Assembly: GCF_900117425.1 (NCBI RefSeq)
Contig: NZ_FPEH01000016.1
Span: 1 to 64,000, forward strand
Reading direction: 5' to 3'
DNA: 64,000 nucleotides
From: Novosphingobium sp. NDB2Meth1
Lineage (GTDB): Bacteria > Pseudomonadota > Alphaproteobacteria > Sphingomonadales > Sphingomonadaceae
This document shows positions 1-8,055 of this stretch, piece by piece; the first letter of the stretch is position 1, and each line of letters opens with the position of its first letter. The notes beneath the pieces were generated by a model. It was given only the letters and a program-made list of their open reading frames with translations. It had not been told where the DNA came from and made no database searches. Position numbers and translations under genes: made by a program.

Positions 1-137
1 ACCTCAACAGCGACGGACGAAGCGACCTGCTGTTCCGCGACGCGGCCGGCACATACGCCTCATGGCTGATCAACGACACCGCCATCATCGGCGGCGGAAA
101 CCTCGGCAACCTCGGCGCAGAGTGGATTTTGATCTAG
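1..137 (+). CDS. C-terminal end of an FG-GAP/VCBS-repeat-like protein (5' truncated)
   Basis: An open frame enters from the left edge (reading from base 3) and stops at TAG 135-137, giving 44 residues. It contains NSDGRSDLLFRDAAGTY followed by WLIND and GNLGAEW, which resembles the NGDGRSDLLWR...W repeats of FG-GAP/VCBS beta-propeller or secreted calcium-binding proteins. Such repeats are typical of secreted or surface proteins. Because only the last repeat is present, nothing can be said about the full domain layout or export route. The assignment rests on this one repeat. Confidence 0.6.
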   Translation, partial: LNSDGRSDLLFRDAAGTYASWLINDTAIIGGGNLGNLGAEWILI

Positions 138-265
138 GGCAGGCAGCCATAGAACCGGTTGAACGAGCTAGCTGCCGTCGACCAGACGGTCTCCAAACCT
201 GTCCGATAGCGCAGCCTTTCCTCGTTGCATGGATCGTGCACCATCAAACTCCGCGACCAAAACGG

Positions 266-862
266 CTAGCACAACTCCTCGATCTGGCCGAGGCGTTCCT
301 TGCCGAAGAACATCTCGCCATCGACGAAGAAGGTGGGGATGCCGAACGCCCCGCGATCCACCGCGTTCTGCGTGTTCGCGGCAAGGCGGTCCTTGACCTC
401 GGCGGACTGGGCACCCTCTGCCAGCGCAGCGGCGGGCAGACCTGCTGCGGCGATAACGGCGTCGACGGCGGTCGTGTCAGCCGGGTTGAGCCCGTCTTCC
501 CAGATCGCGCGCAGGAAGGCTTCGGCAAAGGCCTCTCCGCAGCCGAGATCGATCGCGGCGAGCAGCAGGCGCTGAAGGTCGACCGAACGGAACGGGAAGG
601 CCGGATTCATGCGGAACTTCGTCAGGCCATGGCGGACGATGAAGCGCTGCATTTCGAGCTGGGCGTAAGCGCTCTTGCCCTTCACATCGGCGTCGCGGAT
701 GAACGGCGGGGCATTGCCGGTGAGCTTGTGCATGCCGCCGAGCAGCGCCGGGGTGAGCGTGATTGTCGCGCCCTTGCGCGCGGCGAGCTCCTGCAGCGGC
801 TGCCACACGAGGTAGCCGTTGGGGCTGACAAAATCGAAGATGAACTCGATAGTTTTGGTCAT
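266..862 (-). CDS. 2-hydroxychromene-2-carboxylate isomerase-like (DsbA/GST-kappa fold) protein
   Basis: 198 residues, the usual size of the family. The N-terminal FDFVSPNGYLVW carries the Ser (about residue 13) that takes the place of the DsbA active Cys, and the C-terminal GAFGIPTFFVDGEMFFG is the typical cis-Pro/VDGE segment. Known members isomerise 2-hydroxychromene-2-carboxylate in naphthalene degradation using glutathione, but many sphingomonad paralogues have unknown substrates. ATG at 862 is chosen because the family starts directly before the first beta strand. It begins 1 base after the stop of the upstream SDR gene, so the two are almost certainly co-transcribed. No other aromatic-ring degradation genes are adjacent, so the substrate is open. 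Confidence 0.85.
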   Translation of the reverse strand: MTKTIEFIFDFVSPNGYLVWQPLQELAARKGATITLTPALLGGMHKLTGNAPPFIRDADVKGKSAYAQLEMQRFIVRHGLTKFRMNPAFPFRSVDLQRLLLAAIDLGCGEAFAEAFLRAIWEDGLNPADTTAVDAVIAAAGLPAAALAEGAQSAEVKDRLAANTQNAVDRGAFGIPTFFVDGEMFFGKERLGQIEELC

Positions 863-863
863 G

Positions 864-1607
864 TCAGAAGCGCTCCTGCCAGGGGCGAAGGTCAAGCTCG
901 TGCGTCCATGACGAGCGGGGTTGCTGGTGCAGCCACACGAAAGCCTCTGCGGCATCTTCGGGCTTGAGCACGGAATCCTCCGCGAGCAGCGGGGCGACAT
1001 CCTCCACGCGGCTGCGCAGGAAGGTGCCGTCGATGGCGCCGTCGCAGACGACGTGGGCGACGTGGAGGCCTTCGGGGCCAAGTTCGCGCGCCATCGATTG
1101 GGCGAGCGCACGCAGGCCATGCTTGGCGGCGGCGAAGGCGGCAAACCCGGCACCGCCGCGCAGGGAGCCAGTCGCACCGGTGAAGAGGATCGTGCCGTGC
1201 CCCCGCGGCGCCATCACCCGAGCGGCTTCGCGGCCTGCCAGGAACCCGGCGAAGCAGGCCATTTCCCACACCTTTTGGAACACACGGGCTGTCGTCTCGC
1301 GGATGCCGAAACGGACATTGGCGCCGATGTTGAACACGGCGACTTCGATGGGGCCGATTTCGCGCTCGATCTTGTCGAACAAAGCGACGGTCTCCTCCTC
1401 GGAGCGGGCATCGACGCCGAAGGCATGCGCCGTGCCGCCCTCGCTGCGAATCTCGGCGCAGAGCGCTTCGAGCTGATCGAGGTGGCGGGCACGGCGGGTG
1501 ACGCAGACGGTGAGGCCGGTGCGCGCAAAAGCCCGCGCAATGGCTCCGCCCAATCCATCACCGGCGCCGATGACGAGGCAGACGCCAGCGGGCGATAGTT
1601 CGTTCAT
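864..1607 (-). CDS. SDR-family oxidoreductase lacking the catalytic Tyr (SDR_c10-like)
   Basis: 247 residues with a Rossmann fold. The dinucleotide loop is GAGDGLGGA rather than the canonical TGxxxGIG. In the active-site segment the motif reads F-A-A-A-K instead of Y-x-x-x-K, so the catalytic Tyr is replaced by Phe while the Lys is kept. From memory this matches the SDR_c10 subgroup, described as having Phe at this position. Whether it is a dehydrogenase at all is therefore uncertain. ATG 1607 has a strong RBS (GGGGGAG, 5 bases upstream). It is first in a two-gene operon with the DsbA-fold isomerase and diverges from the uracil-DNA glycosylase gene. Confidence 0.85.
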   Translation of the reverse strand: MNELSPAGVCLVIGAGDGLGGAIARAFARTGLTVCVTRRARHLDQLEALCAEIRSEGGTAHAFGVDARSEEETVALFDKIEREIGPIEVAVFNIGANVRFGIRETTARVFQKVWEMACFAGFLAGREAARVMAPRGHGTILFTGATGSLRGGAGFAAFAAAKHGLRALAQSMARELGPEGLHVAHVVCDGAIDGTFLRSRVEDVAPLLAEDSVLKPEDAAEAFVWLHQQPRSSWTHELDLRPWQERF

Positions 1608-1694
1608 GGCACTCCCCCGTTTTGCTTCTGGCACTGTCGTAGCTTGCCGGACGGGCGGCTGGCAATGCGGACAAGGATCGGCGACAAGGCAAGG

Positions 1695-2267
1695 ATGGAC
1701 CACGTAGGACCCCTGCTGGACGAAATCGCCGCCTGCCGGGTCTGCGCGGAGAAGCTGGCGCATCCGCCACGTCCAGTCGTACAACTGGGCGCCGGTGCGC
1801 GCGTGGTGCTGATCGGGCAGGCACCGGGGCGCAAGGTGCATGACAGCGGCGTGCCGTGGGACGATGACAGCGGGCGGCGGCTGCGCGATTGGATGGGGAT
1901 CGACGAGGCGGATTTCTACGATCCCGGCAAAGTCGCGATGCTGCCGATGGGCTTCTGCTATCCGGGCAAGGCCAGCGGTGGAGACATGCCGCCCCGCCCC
2001 GAATGCGCGCCGCTGTGGCATGCACGGGCGCTGGAGGTCCTGCCGCCGGACAGGCTCACGCTGCTGATCGGCACTTATGCCCACGCCCGCTATGCGCCCG
2101 GCAAGGGGAAGCTGGCCGAACGCGTGCGGCGGGGCAGTGGTTCGCCTGACGTGTTTGTCCTGCCTCATCCGGCTTGGCGCAGCGTGCTGTGGATGAGAGA
2201 CAACCCGTGGTTCGAAGCGGATATCCTGCCCGAATTGCGCGCGGCCGTTGCAGCGCGGATCGGATAA
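1695..2267 (+). CDS. uracil-DNA glycosylase superfamily protein, probably [4Fe-4S]
   Basis: 190 residues from ATG 1695, preceded by AAGG; an upstream in-frame ATG at 1644 would add 17 residues but sits in the divergent promoter. Four cysteines, C14-x2-C17 and C88-x15-C104, match the C-x2-C...C-x14-17-C iron-sulfur ligand pattern of family-4 UDGs. Motif 1 reads GQAPGRKVHDSG with a Gln where family 4 has a Glu (GEAPG). A PHPAW segment near residue 155 corresponds to the second motif. The role is presumed to be base excision of uracil or another deaminated base. The altered motif makes substrate and activity uncertain. Confidence 0.75.
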   Translation: MDHVGPLLDEIAACRVCAEKLAHPPRPVVQLGAGARVVLIGQAPGRKVHDSGVPWDDDSGRRLRDWMGIDEADFYDPGKVAMLPMGFCYPGKASGGDMPPRPECAPLWHARALEVLPPDRLTLLIGTYAHARYAPGKGKLAERVRRGSGSPDVFVLPHPAWRSVLWMRDNPWFEADILPELRAAVAARIG

Positions 2268-2310
2268 GTTTGCACCTCGCGCGCCAGCCGAGGCGTGCTA
2301 GCTTGAAGGC

Positions 2311-3255
2311 ATGAGCACCACACCCTTTCGCGCCGCTGTCGTGCAGGCGGCGTCCGATCCGGCCGGAGGCGGCGCATCCGCTGCCAAGGCCGCCAGTCTG
2401 ATCGCCGAAGCCGGAGCTGCGGGCGCGCGGCTGGCGGTGTTTCCGGAGGCCTTCATCGGCGGCTATCCCAAGGGGGCGCGGTTCGGCGCGCCGATTGGCC
2501 TGCGTCTGCCCGAAGGGCGCGAGGCCTACGCGAGCTACTACGCGGCCTCCGTGATGCTGGACGGCCCCGAGATTGCGCTGGTGCGCGAGGCGGCGGGCGC
2601 GGCGGACATGATCGTGGTGATGGGCGTGATCGAGCGGATGGGCTCGACGCTCTACTGCACCGCGCTCATCATCGATGGTGAACATGGCACCATGGCGCAC
2701 CACCGCAAGCTGATGCCGACAGCGGCGGAGCGGCTCGTCTGGGGCTTTGGCGATGGTTCCACCCTGCCGGCGGTGGAGACGGCTCTGGGAATCGTGGGAG
2801 CGGTGATCTGCTGGGAAAACTACATGCCGATGCTGCGCATGGCGATGTATGGCCAGGGCGTGACGCTCTACTGCGCGCCGACCGCCGACGACCGCGACGG
2901 CTGGGTTTCGACGATGCGCCACATCGCGCTCGAAGGGCGCTGCCATGTGCTTTCCGCCTGCCAGTTCTTGCGGCGGCGCGATGTGCCCGAGGGGCAGGAA
3001 TGCGTGCTGGGCGAGGATCCCGAGACAGTGTTGATGCGTGGCGGCAGCCTGATCGTAGGACCGCTCGGCGAAGTGCTGGCGGGGCCGGACTACAGCGGCG
3101 AGACGGTGCTCTATGCCGATATCGACCCGACCGAAATTGCCCGTGCCCGCTATGATTTCGACCCGGTCGGCCACTATTCCCGGCCCGACGTGTTCCGCCT
3201 CACCGTCGACCGCCGGGCAAAGCCGGCAGTGGCTTGGCAGGACGAGGAAGCGTGA
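2311..3255 (+). CDS. nitrilase
   Basis: 314 residues, typical for nitrilases (EC 3.5.5.1), which hydrolyse nitriles to carboxylic acids and ammonia. The catalytic triad is visible: Glu46 in FPEAFIGGYPKG, Lys133 in HHRKLMPT and Cys167 in VICWENYMP. CWENYMP is more typical of true nitrilases than of amidase or carbamoylase members of the superfamily. It is a cytoplasmic enzyme with no signal peptide. It starts 43 bases after the UDG gene, so read-through is possible, but there is no functional link. Substrate (aliphatic or aryl nitrile) cannot be told from the sequence. Confidence 0.9.
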   Translation: MSTTPFRAAVVQAASDPAGGGASAAKAASLIAEAGAAGARLAVFPEAFIGGYPKGARFGAPIGLRLPEGREAYASYYAASVMLDGPEIALVREAAGAADMIVVMGVIERMGSTLYCTALIIDGEHGTMAHHRKLMPTAAERLVWGFGDGSTLPAVETALGIVGAVICWENYMPMLRMAMYGQGVTLYCAPTADDRDGWVSTMRHIALEGRCHVLSACQFLRRRDVPEGQECVLGEDPETVLMRGGSLIVGPLGEVLAGPDYSGETVLYADIDPTEIARARYDFDPVGHYSRPDVFRLTVDRRAKPAVAWQDEEA

Positions 3256-3267
3256 TTGCACGTGCAA

Positions 3268-3289
3268 TTGATTCACTCGATTGAATCAA
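3268..3289. promoter_or_regulatory. LacI-type operator upstream of the sucrose-uptake operon
   Basis: A 22-bp near-perfect palindrome with 8-base arms TTGATTCA and TGAATCAA around a CTCGAT centre. It lies 63-84 bases before the TTG start of the sugar importer. A related site (17 of 22 bases) lies upstream of the TonB receptor at 10624-10645. The LacI-family regulator in the same locus is the obvious candidate binder (inference). Confidence 0.7.
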
Positions 3290-3351
3290 GGCAAATCTTG
3301 AGGTAAGCGGGTCGGATAAGGCTCCTTCGAGAGTCGTGCGGGAGAGAGCCG

Positions 3352-4773
3352 TTGGACCTGACCAAGCCCAAGTCGAGCACACCAGGTGCGGCAAAACACA
3401 AGCCGATCCTCTCGCTTGCACGCGTGATCGAGATGAACCTCGGGTTCCTCGGCCTGCAGTTCAGCTTCGGCCTGCAGCAGGGCAACATGGTGCCGATCTA
3501 CTCGTGGCTCGGCGCCGACGAATCGAACCTTCCGATCCTGCAGCTAGCGGGGCCGATGACCGGCCTCCTCATCCAGCCGCTGGTTGGCGCGCTTTCGGAC
3601 CGCACCAGTTCGAAGTTCGGTCGCCGCACGCCCTACTTCCTGCTCGGCGCGGTGATGTGCAGTCTTGGGCTGCTGTTCATGCCCTTTTCTTCGAGCCTGC
3701 TGATGGCGGCGAGCCTGCTGTGGCTGCTCGATGCCGGCAACAACATCACGATGGAGCCCTACCGAGCTTACGTCAGCGACCGGCTTGACGAGAGCCAGCA
3801 CGAGATCGGCTATCTGAGCCAGAGCGCGTTCACCGGCCTTGCCCAGTGCCTGGCGTTCCTCTCCCCCTCGATCCTCGTCTACTGGGTGGGAATCGACCGC
3901 AATGCGGTGGATGCGCACAATATCCCAACGATCACGCATATCTCGTTCATGATCGGCGCGGTGCTGTCGATCACCACGATCGTGTGGTCGATCTGGCGCG
4001 TGCCCGAACTGCCGCTCAGCGAGGACGAGAAGGCCCGCATCGCCGCCGCACCGCGCTCCGCCGGGGCGACGCTGGGCGAGATCGGGCGCGCCATCGTGGA
4101 AATGCCGCAGGCAATGCGTTCGATGGCGTGGATGAGCCTGTTCCAATGGTACGGCTTCTCGATCTACTGGTCATACAGTTCGCTTTCGATCGGGCGCTCG
4201 ATTTACGATACCGCCGACAAGAGCAGCGAAGCCTTCCGCGCGGCAGTGCTGACCACGCAGCAGCTCGGCGCGTTCTACAACCTCGTCGGCTTTGTCGCGG
4301 CGCTGGCGATGGTGCCGATCTCGCGCGCGCTGGGCGCATCGCGGGTGCACATGGCGTGCCTTGCGGCTGGCGGGCTGGGCATGTTGGCGCTGGCACACGT
4401 ATCGAGCGCGGCCAGTGCCCCCGGCGTCTTGTTCACCGTGCTGGCGATGCCGGACCTTGGCAGCCATACCCCGCTGCTGCTGATCGCGGTCATGCTGGGC
4501 TTCTGCTGGGCCAGCATAATGGGCAACCCCTACATCATCCTTGCAGGCTCGATCCCGCCTGAGCGGACCGGGGTCTACATGGGCATCTTCAACATGATGA
4601 TCGTGATCCCGATGCTGATCAACGGCGTCACCTTTGGCTGGATCTACAACCACCTGCTCGGCGCGGACCCCCGCAATGCGCTGACCTTTGCCGGCGTGCT
4701 GCTGGTCATGGGAGCGATCACCATGCTGCGCGTGCCCGATCCGCGGCGGGCGGCCGGGCTGGCTGCGGCCTGA
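3352..4773 (+). CDS. MFS sugar importer, probably sucrose (GPH/SucX-like)
   Basis: 473 residues with about 12 membrane segments. GALSDRTSSKFGRRTPYFLLGA is the loop-2 MFS/GPH signature seen in sucrose and maltose importers of plants and proteobacteria. The TTG start at 3352 is chosen because GGAGAG lies 6 bases upstream and the next in-frame ATG (3433) would cut into the first helix. It is the first gene of an operon with a GH68 enzyme and a fructokinase, which points to sucrose or a fructoside as substrate. Expression is likely controlled by the palindrome at 3268-3289. Known Xanthomonas sux and Caulobacter-type loci use the same importer class after TonB-dependent outer-membrane passage. Confidence 0.88.
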   Translation: MDLTKPKSSTPGAAKHKPILSLARVIEMNLGFLGLQFSFGLQQGNMVPIYSWLGADESNLPILQLAGPMTGLLIQPLVGALSDRTSSKFGRRTPYFLLGAVMCSLGLLFMPFSSSLLMAASLLWLLDAGNNITMEPYRAYVSDRLDESQHEIGYLSQSAFTGLAQCLAFLSPSILVYWVGIDRNAVDAHNIPTITHISFMIGAVLSITTIVWSIWRVPELPLSEDEKARIAAAPRSAGATLGEIGRAIVEMPQAMRSMAWMSLFQWYGFSIYWSYSSLSIGRSIYDTADKSSEAFRAAVLTTQQLGAFYNLVGFVAALAMVPISRALGASRVHMACLAAGGLGMLALAHVSSAASAPGVLFTVLAMPDLGSHTPLLLIAVMLGFCWASIMGNPYIILAGSIPPERTGVYMGIFNMMIVIPMLINGVTFGWIYNHLLGADPRNALTFAGVLLVMGAITMLRVPDPRRAAGLAAA

Positions 4774-4814
4774 ATTCCCTTCGCAAAACCTTTATTCCGT
4801 CAGGACCGAACTTC

Positions 4815-5954
4815 ATGCCCGTTCTCGCTTCTCCCACTGCGCTCTGGACCAGCGAGCACTTGCGCGCGCTGCGGATCTCGCCTTGCCATGAGATACCGCT
4901 CGTCGAAGGCGCAGGGCTGCACCATCCGCTGCCGGGCTTCGATCTGTGGGACCTCTGGCCGCTGCAACTGGCCGACGGCAGCACTGCGGTGGTCGATGGC
5001 TGGACGCTGTGGTTCGTGCTCTCGGCTCCGGCTGGCGAAGACCCGGAAGCGCGGCACGATATCGTGCGCATCCGCCTGATGGCCGAGCGCGGCGGCGCAT
5101 GGCGCGATCACGGCAATGCCCTGCCCGATGAACTCAATCCCGGCAGTCGCGAATGGGCCGGGTCAGCGCTCTACGATCCCGAGACAGGCGCGGTGACGCT
5201 GTATTGGACCGCATCGGGCCTGCGCGGCGAGGAACCCAGGACCTTCATCCAGCGCATGTTCGAGACGACCGGCACGCTGACCGGTGACGCCACCACCTTT
5301 GCCATCAAGGGTTGGACCGCGCCGCGCGAGATCGCGGGAGGGCCGATCCCGCACTACATGCTGGTGACCGCCGCGCAGGGCGTGCCGGGCTTCATCAAGG
5401 GATTCCGCGATCCGGCCCATTTTCGCGATCCGAGGGATGGCTCGGACTATCTGCTGTTCACCGGCTCGCTGCAGGACGCCAAAAGCGACTGGAACGGCTG
5501 CATCGGCCTGCTGCGTCGCGAAGGTGAAGGCTGGGCCGTGCTGCCGCCGTTGCTGAGCGCGGATGGGCTAAACAACGAGCAGGAGCGGCCCCACGTGGTG
5601 TTTCACGCCGGGCGATACTATCTGTTCTGGTCGACCCAGCGGAAGGTCTTCGCGCCGGGCGTGCCCAACGGTCCCAACGGGCTCTATGGCATGGTGGCAG
5701 AAAGCATGGAGGGGCCGTGGCTGCCGCTCAACGGCAGCGGGCTGGTCGCGGGCAATCCGGAGGAAGCGCCGGTGCAGACCTATAGCTGGTGGGTGACGCA
5801 CGAGCTCACCGTGCACGGCTTTGTCGATTATCCCAACTCGCTGAAGGGCAATGACCATGGCGACGCGGCGTGGCGGCGAGCGCATTTTGCCGGGGTGCCG
5901 GCGCCGGTGTTCTGCCTCGTTCTCGACGGCACGCGCGCGGAAGTCGCGGCATGA
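4815..5954 (+). CDS. GH68 beta-fructofuranosidase/levansucrase, apparently intracellular
   Basis: 379 residues. GH68 landmarks are visible: nucleophile Asp46 in FDLWDLWPL, EWAGSA (about 114-118), the transition-state stabiliser in FRDPAHF (Asp199) and acid/base Glu257 in NNEQERPHV. GH68 enzymes cleave sucrose and transfer the fructosyl unit to water or to growing levan. There is no signal peptide, and the gene sits between a sugar importer and a fructokinase, so hydrolysis of imported sucrose in the cytoplasm is the likely role. Zymomonas GH68 enzymes also lack classical signals, so secretion by another route cannot be excluded. The stop overlaps the fructokinase start (ATGA). Confidence 0.9.
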   Translation: MPVLASPTALWTSEHLRALRISPCHEIPLVEGAGLHHPLPGFDLWDLWPLQLADGSTAVVDGWTLWFVLSAPAGEDPEARHDIVRIRLMAERGGAWRDHGNALPDELNPGSREWAGSALYDPETGAVTLYWTASGLRGEEPRTFIQRMFETTGTLTGDATTFAIKGWTAPREIAGGPIPHYMLVTAAQGVPGFIKGFRDPAHFRDPRDGSDYLLFTGSLQDAKSDWNGCIGLLRREGEGWAVLPPLLSADGLNNEQERPHVVFHAGRYYLFWSTQRKVFAPGVPNGPNGLYGMVAESMEGPWLPLNGSGLVAGNPEEAPVQTYSWWVTHELTVHGFVDYPNSLKGNDHGDAAWRRAHFAGVPAPVFCLVLDGTRAEVAA

Positions 5955-6817
5955 GCACGGCGCGCTATGGCCTGATCGAGGCGGGCGGCACCAAGTTCGT
6001 GCTGGGGGTCGCCGATGCTGAGCGTACAATCTACGCCCGGGAACGCATTCCCACGACCACCCCGGCTGAAACGCTGGGCTCGGCGTTGGAGTGGTTTGCG
6101 GCGCAGGGCGTGGACTATGCCGCGTTCGGCATTGCCTCGTTCGGGCCGCTCGATCTCGATCCCGCCTCTCCCGCCTTTGGCTGCGTGCGGGCGACACCCA
6201 AGCCGCACTGGAGTGGTGCGAGCTTGATCGAGCCGTTCCTCGAGCGGTTCGGCGTGCCCGTTGCGATCGATACCGATGTGAACGGCGCCGCCTTGTCAGA
6301 AGCGCTGTGGGGTGCCGGGGCCGGACTCGGCTCGGTGCTCTACCTCACCATCGGCACGGGAATCGGCGGCGGCTTCTGCAGCGGCGGGCAGTTGCTCCAG
6401 GGCCTCTCGCACCCGGAAATGGGCCATATCCGCATGCCGCGCCATCCTGTGGACCTCGATTTCGCCGGAACCTGCCCCTTCCACGGCGATTGCCTTGAGG
6501 GCCTCGCCTGTGGTCCGGCGGTGATCGCGCGCTGGGGCATGTCGCTCTCGGAACTGCCGGCCGGTCATCTGGGCAAGGGCATTATCGCCTGGTACATCGG
6601 TCGCGCGCTGGCGACCTTCCAGACGGTGATGGAACCGGCTCGCATCGTGCTCGGCGGCGGCGTGACCGCGACGGAAGGTCTGCTCGATCTGATCCGGGTC
6701 GAGGCCCTGGCGGCGAACGGCGGTTATACCGTAGGCAAGATCGATGAACTGATCGTGCCGCCGGGCCTTGGTGACAATGCCGGGCTGCTCGGCGCGCTGG
6801 CCCTCGCGCTCAGGTAG
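5951..6817 (+). CDS. ROK-family fructokinase
   Basis: 288 residues. EAGGTKFVLG (about 8-17) is the ATP phosphate loop and GTGIGGGF the central ROK motif. The zinc-site segment GHIRMPRHP...CPFHGDCLEGLACGPA is characteristic of ROK fructokinases of the ScrK/YdhR type. It phosphorylates fructose released by the GH68 enzyme to fructose 6-phosphate. Start ATG 5951 overlaps the GH68 stop by 4 bases (translational coupling). Its 3' end overlaps the end of the convergent LacI gene by 8 bases. Confidence 0.93.
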   Translation: MSTARYGLIEAGGTKFVLGVADAERTIYARERIPTTTPAETLGSALEWFAAQGVDYAAFGIASFGPLDLDPASPAFGCVRATPKPHWSGASLIEPFLERFGVPVAIDTDVNGAALSEALWGAGAGLGSVLYLTIGTGIGGGFCSGGQLLQGLSHPEMGHIRMPRHPVDLDFAGTCPFHGDCLEGLACGPAVIARWGMSLSELPAGHLGKGIIAWYIGRALATFQTVMEPARIVLGGGVTATEGLLDLIRVEALAANGGYTVGKIDELIVPPGLGDNAGLLGALALALR

Positions 6818-7811
6818 ATTCGCGGATGAGCAGGCGCGGCTGGAGGATGACCGAATGGATCTCCTCCCCCGCGATGCGCTGGATCACGCTGTTGACGAGG
6901 TTTTCCGCACCCTGCTCCAGATCCTGCGCGATCGTGGTGAGCGGAGGCATCGTGTGCTCGCCGAGCGGCAAGCCATCGTACCCGATCACCTTCACGTCGC
7001 CGGGAACTGACAAGCCTTGCTCGGCGAGTACGCGCATGGCGGTGACGGCGATGACGTCCGACGCGGCGAAGACACCATCCGGCCGGTTGACCTTTGATCG
7101 GAAGTACTTGGCAATCTCGCTCTGGGCTTCATCGGCGACGAGGTGCGTGGGGACAGCGTTGAACTCCACGCCCGGCGCACGAGCGATCACGGATTGGCAG
7201 CCTTCGAGGCGCTGACCGATCTCAATCGCGCGCGGATCGCCGAAGAACACCACGTTGCGGCAACCGCGCTCCATCAGATGCTGACCGGCGAGCGCCCCGC
7301 CGCGGAAGTTATCCGATCCCACCGAGCAATGCGCCTGCCCTGCAAGGTGCGAGCCCCATGCAACCAGCGGGCGATAGAGCTCGGCCACGCGGTCGAGCAC
7401 GGCGGACTGGTCCGACTGGCCGATCACGATGATGCCATCCGATTGGCCTGAACGCGCCAGCTTGAGCAGCCAGTCTTCGTCGGTCGGAACCACGCGCGAA
7501 AGGAGCAGGCTGTAGCCGCGGTTGGTCAGTTTGTCCGCGAGCAGGCCCAGCATCGTGATGAAGAACGGGTCGGAAATGTTCTGGCGGACTTCGTGGCCGA
7601 GCGGGATGACCACGCCGATCGTGTTCGTCTTGCGCATGCGCAAGTTGCGCGCGGTCGCGTTGGGCGTGAAGCCATGTTGCCGGGCGAGCGCCACGATCAT
7701 GTCGCGCGTGGCGGGCGTGACGAGGTTCGAGCCCGACAGGGCGCGCGAGACCGTGCCGCTGGTGACGCCCGCCAGTTCGGCAAGCTCCTTGAGGGTCTTG
7801 GGCCCGGTCAT
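6810..7811 (-). CDS. LacI-family regulator of the sucrose locus
   Basis: 333 residues. The N-terminal helix-turn-helix TLKELAELAGVTSGTVSRAL is followed by a hinge helix (NATARNLRMRKTNTIGVV) and a periplasmic-binding-like effector domain ending in TTIAQDLEQ. ATG 7811 is used; a TTG at 7835 would add 8 residues and neither has a strong RBS. Its place between the fructokinase and the TonB receptor, and the palindromes at 3268 and 10624, suggest it represses both units and responds to sucrose, fructose or a phosphorylated derivative (inference). Confidence 0.92.
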   Translation of the reverse strand: MTGPKTLKELAELAGVTSGTVSRALSGSNLVTPATRDMIVALARQHGFTPNATARNLRMRKTNTIGVVIPLGHEVRQNISDPFFITMLGLLADKLTNRGYSLLLSRVVPTDEDWLLKLARSGQSDGIIVIGQSDQSAVLDRVAELYRPLVAWGSHLAGQAHCSVGSDNFRGGALAGQHLMERGCRNVVFFGDPRAIEIGQRLEGCQSVIARAPGVEFNAVPTHLVADEAQSEIAKYFRSKVNRPDGVFAASDVIAVTAMRVLAEQGLSVPGDVKVIGYDGLPLGEHTMPPLTTIAQDLEQGAENLVNSVIQRIAGEEIHSVILQPRLLIREST

Positions 7812-7989
7812 CGAGAAAGCGTCATGGCAAATCAATGTCTTCAGGCGGAGACAGAGCGGGCATCAATCGCGACGTCTGCTCCGACTTCCGCTGCTGGCGG
7901 ACAAGTCCCATGCCACAGGATAATCGCGAAGACCACTTGGGAGGGTAACCTCGAGACAAGTTTGTTTCCCTCGCCTGCGCGGATCGAAC

Positions 7990-8028
7990 AAGAAAATCCC
8001 CCGGATGCAGACTGGCGCACCCGGGGGA
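7990..8028 (-). terminator. Rho-independent terminator of the TonB receptor gene
   Basis: On the minus strand a perfect 8-bp stem (TCCCCCGG/CCGGGGGA, 7997-8004 with 8021-8028) is followed by TTTTCT. It lies 28 bases after the receptor stop codon and separates it from the LacI gene. Confidence 0.8.
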
Positions 8029-8055
8029 CTGGAGTCCTTGCGGTCCGGCGTCGGC

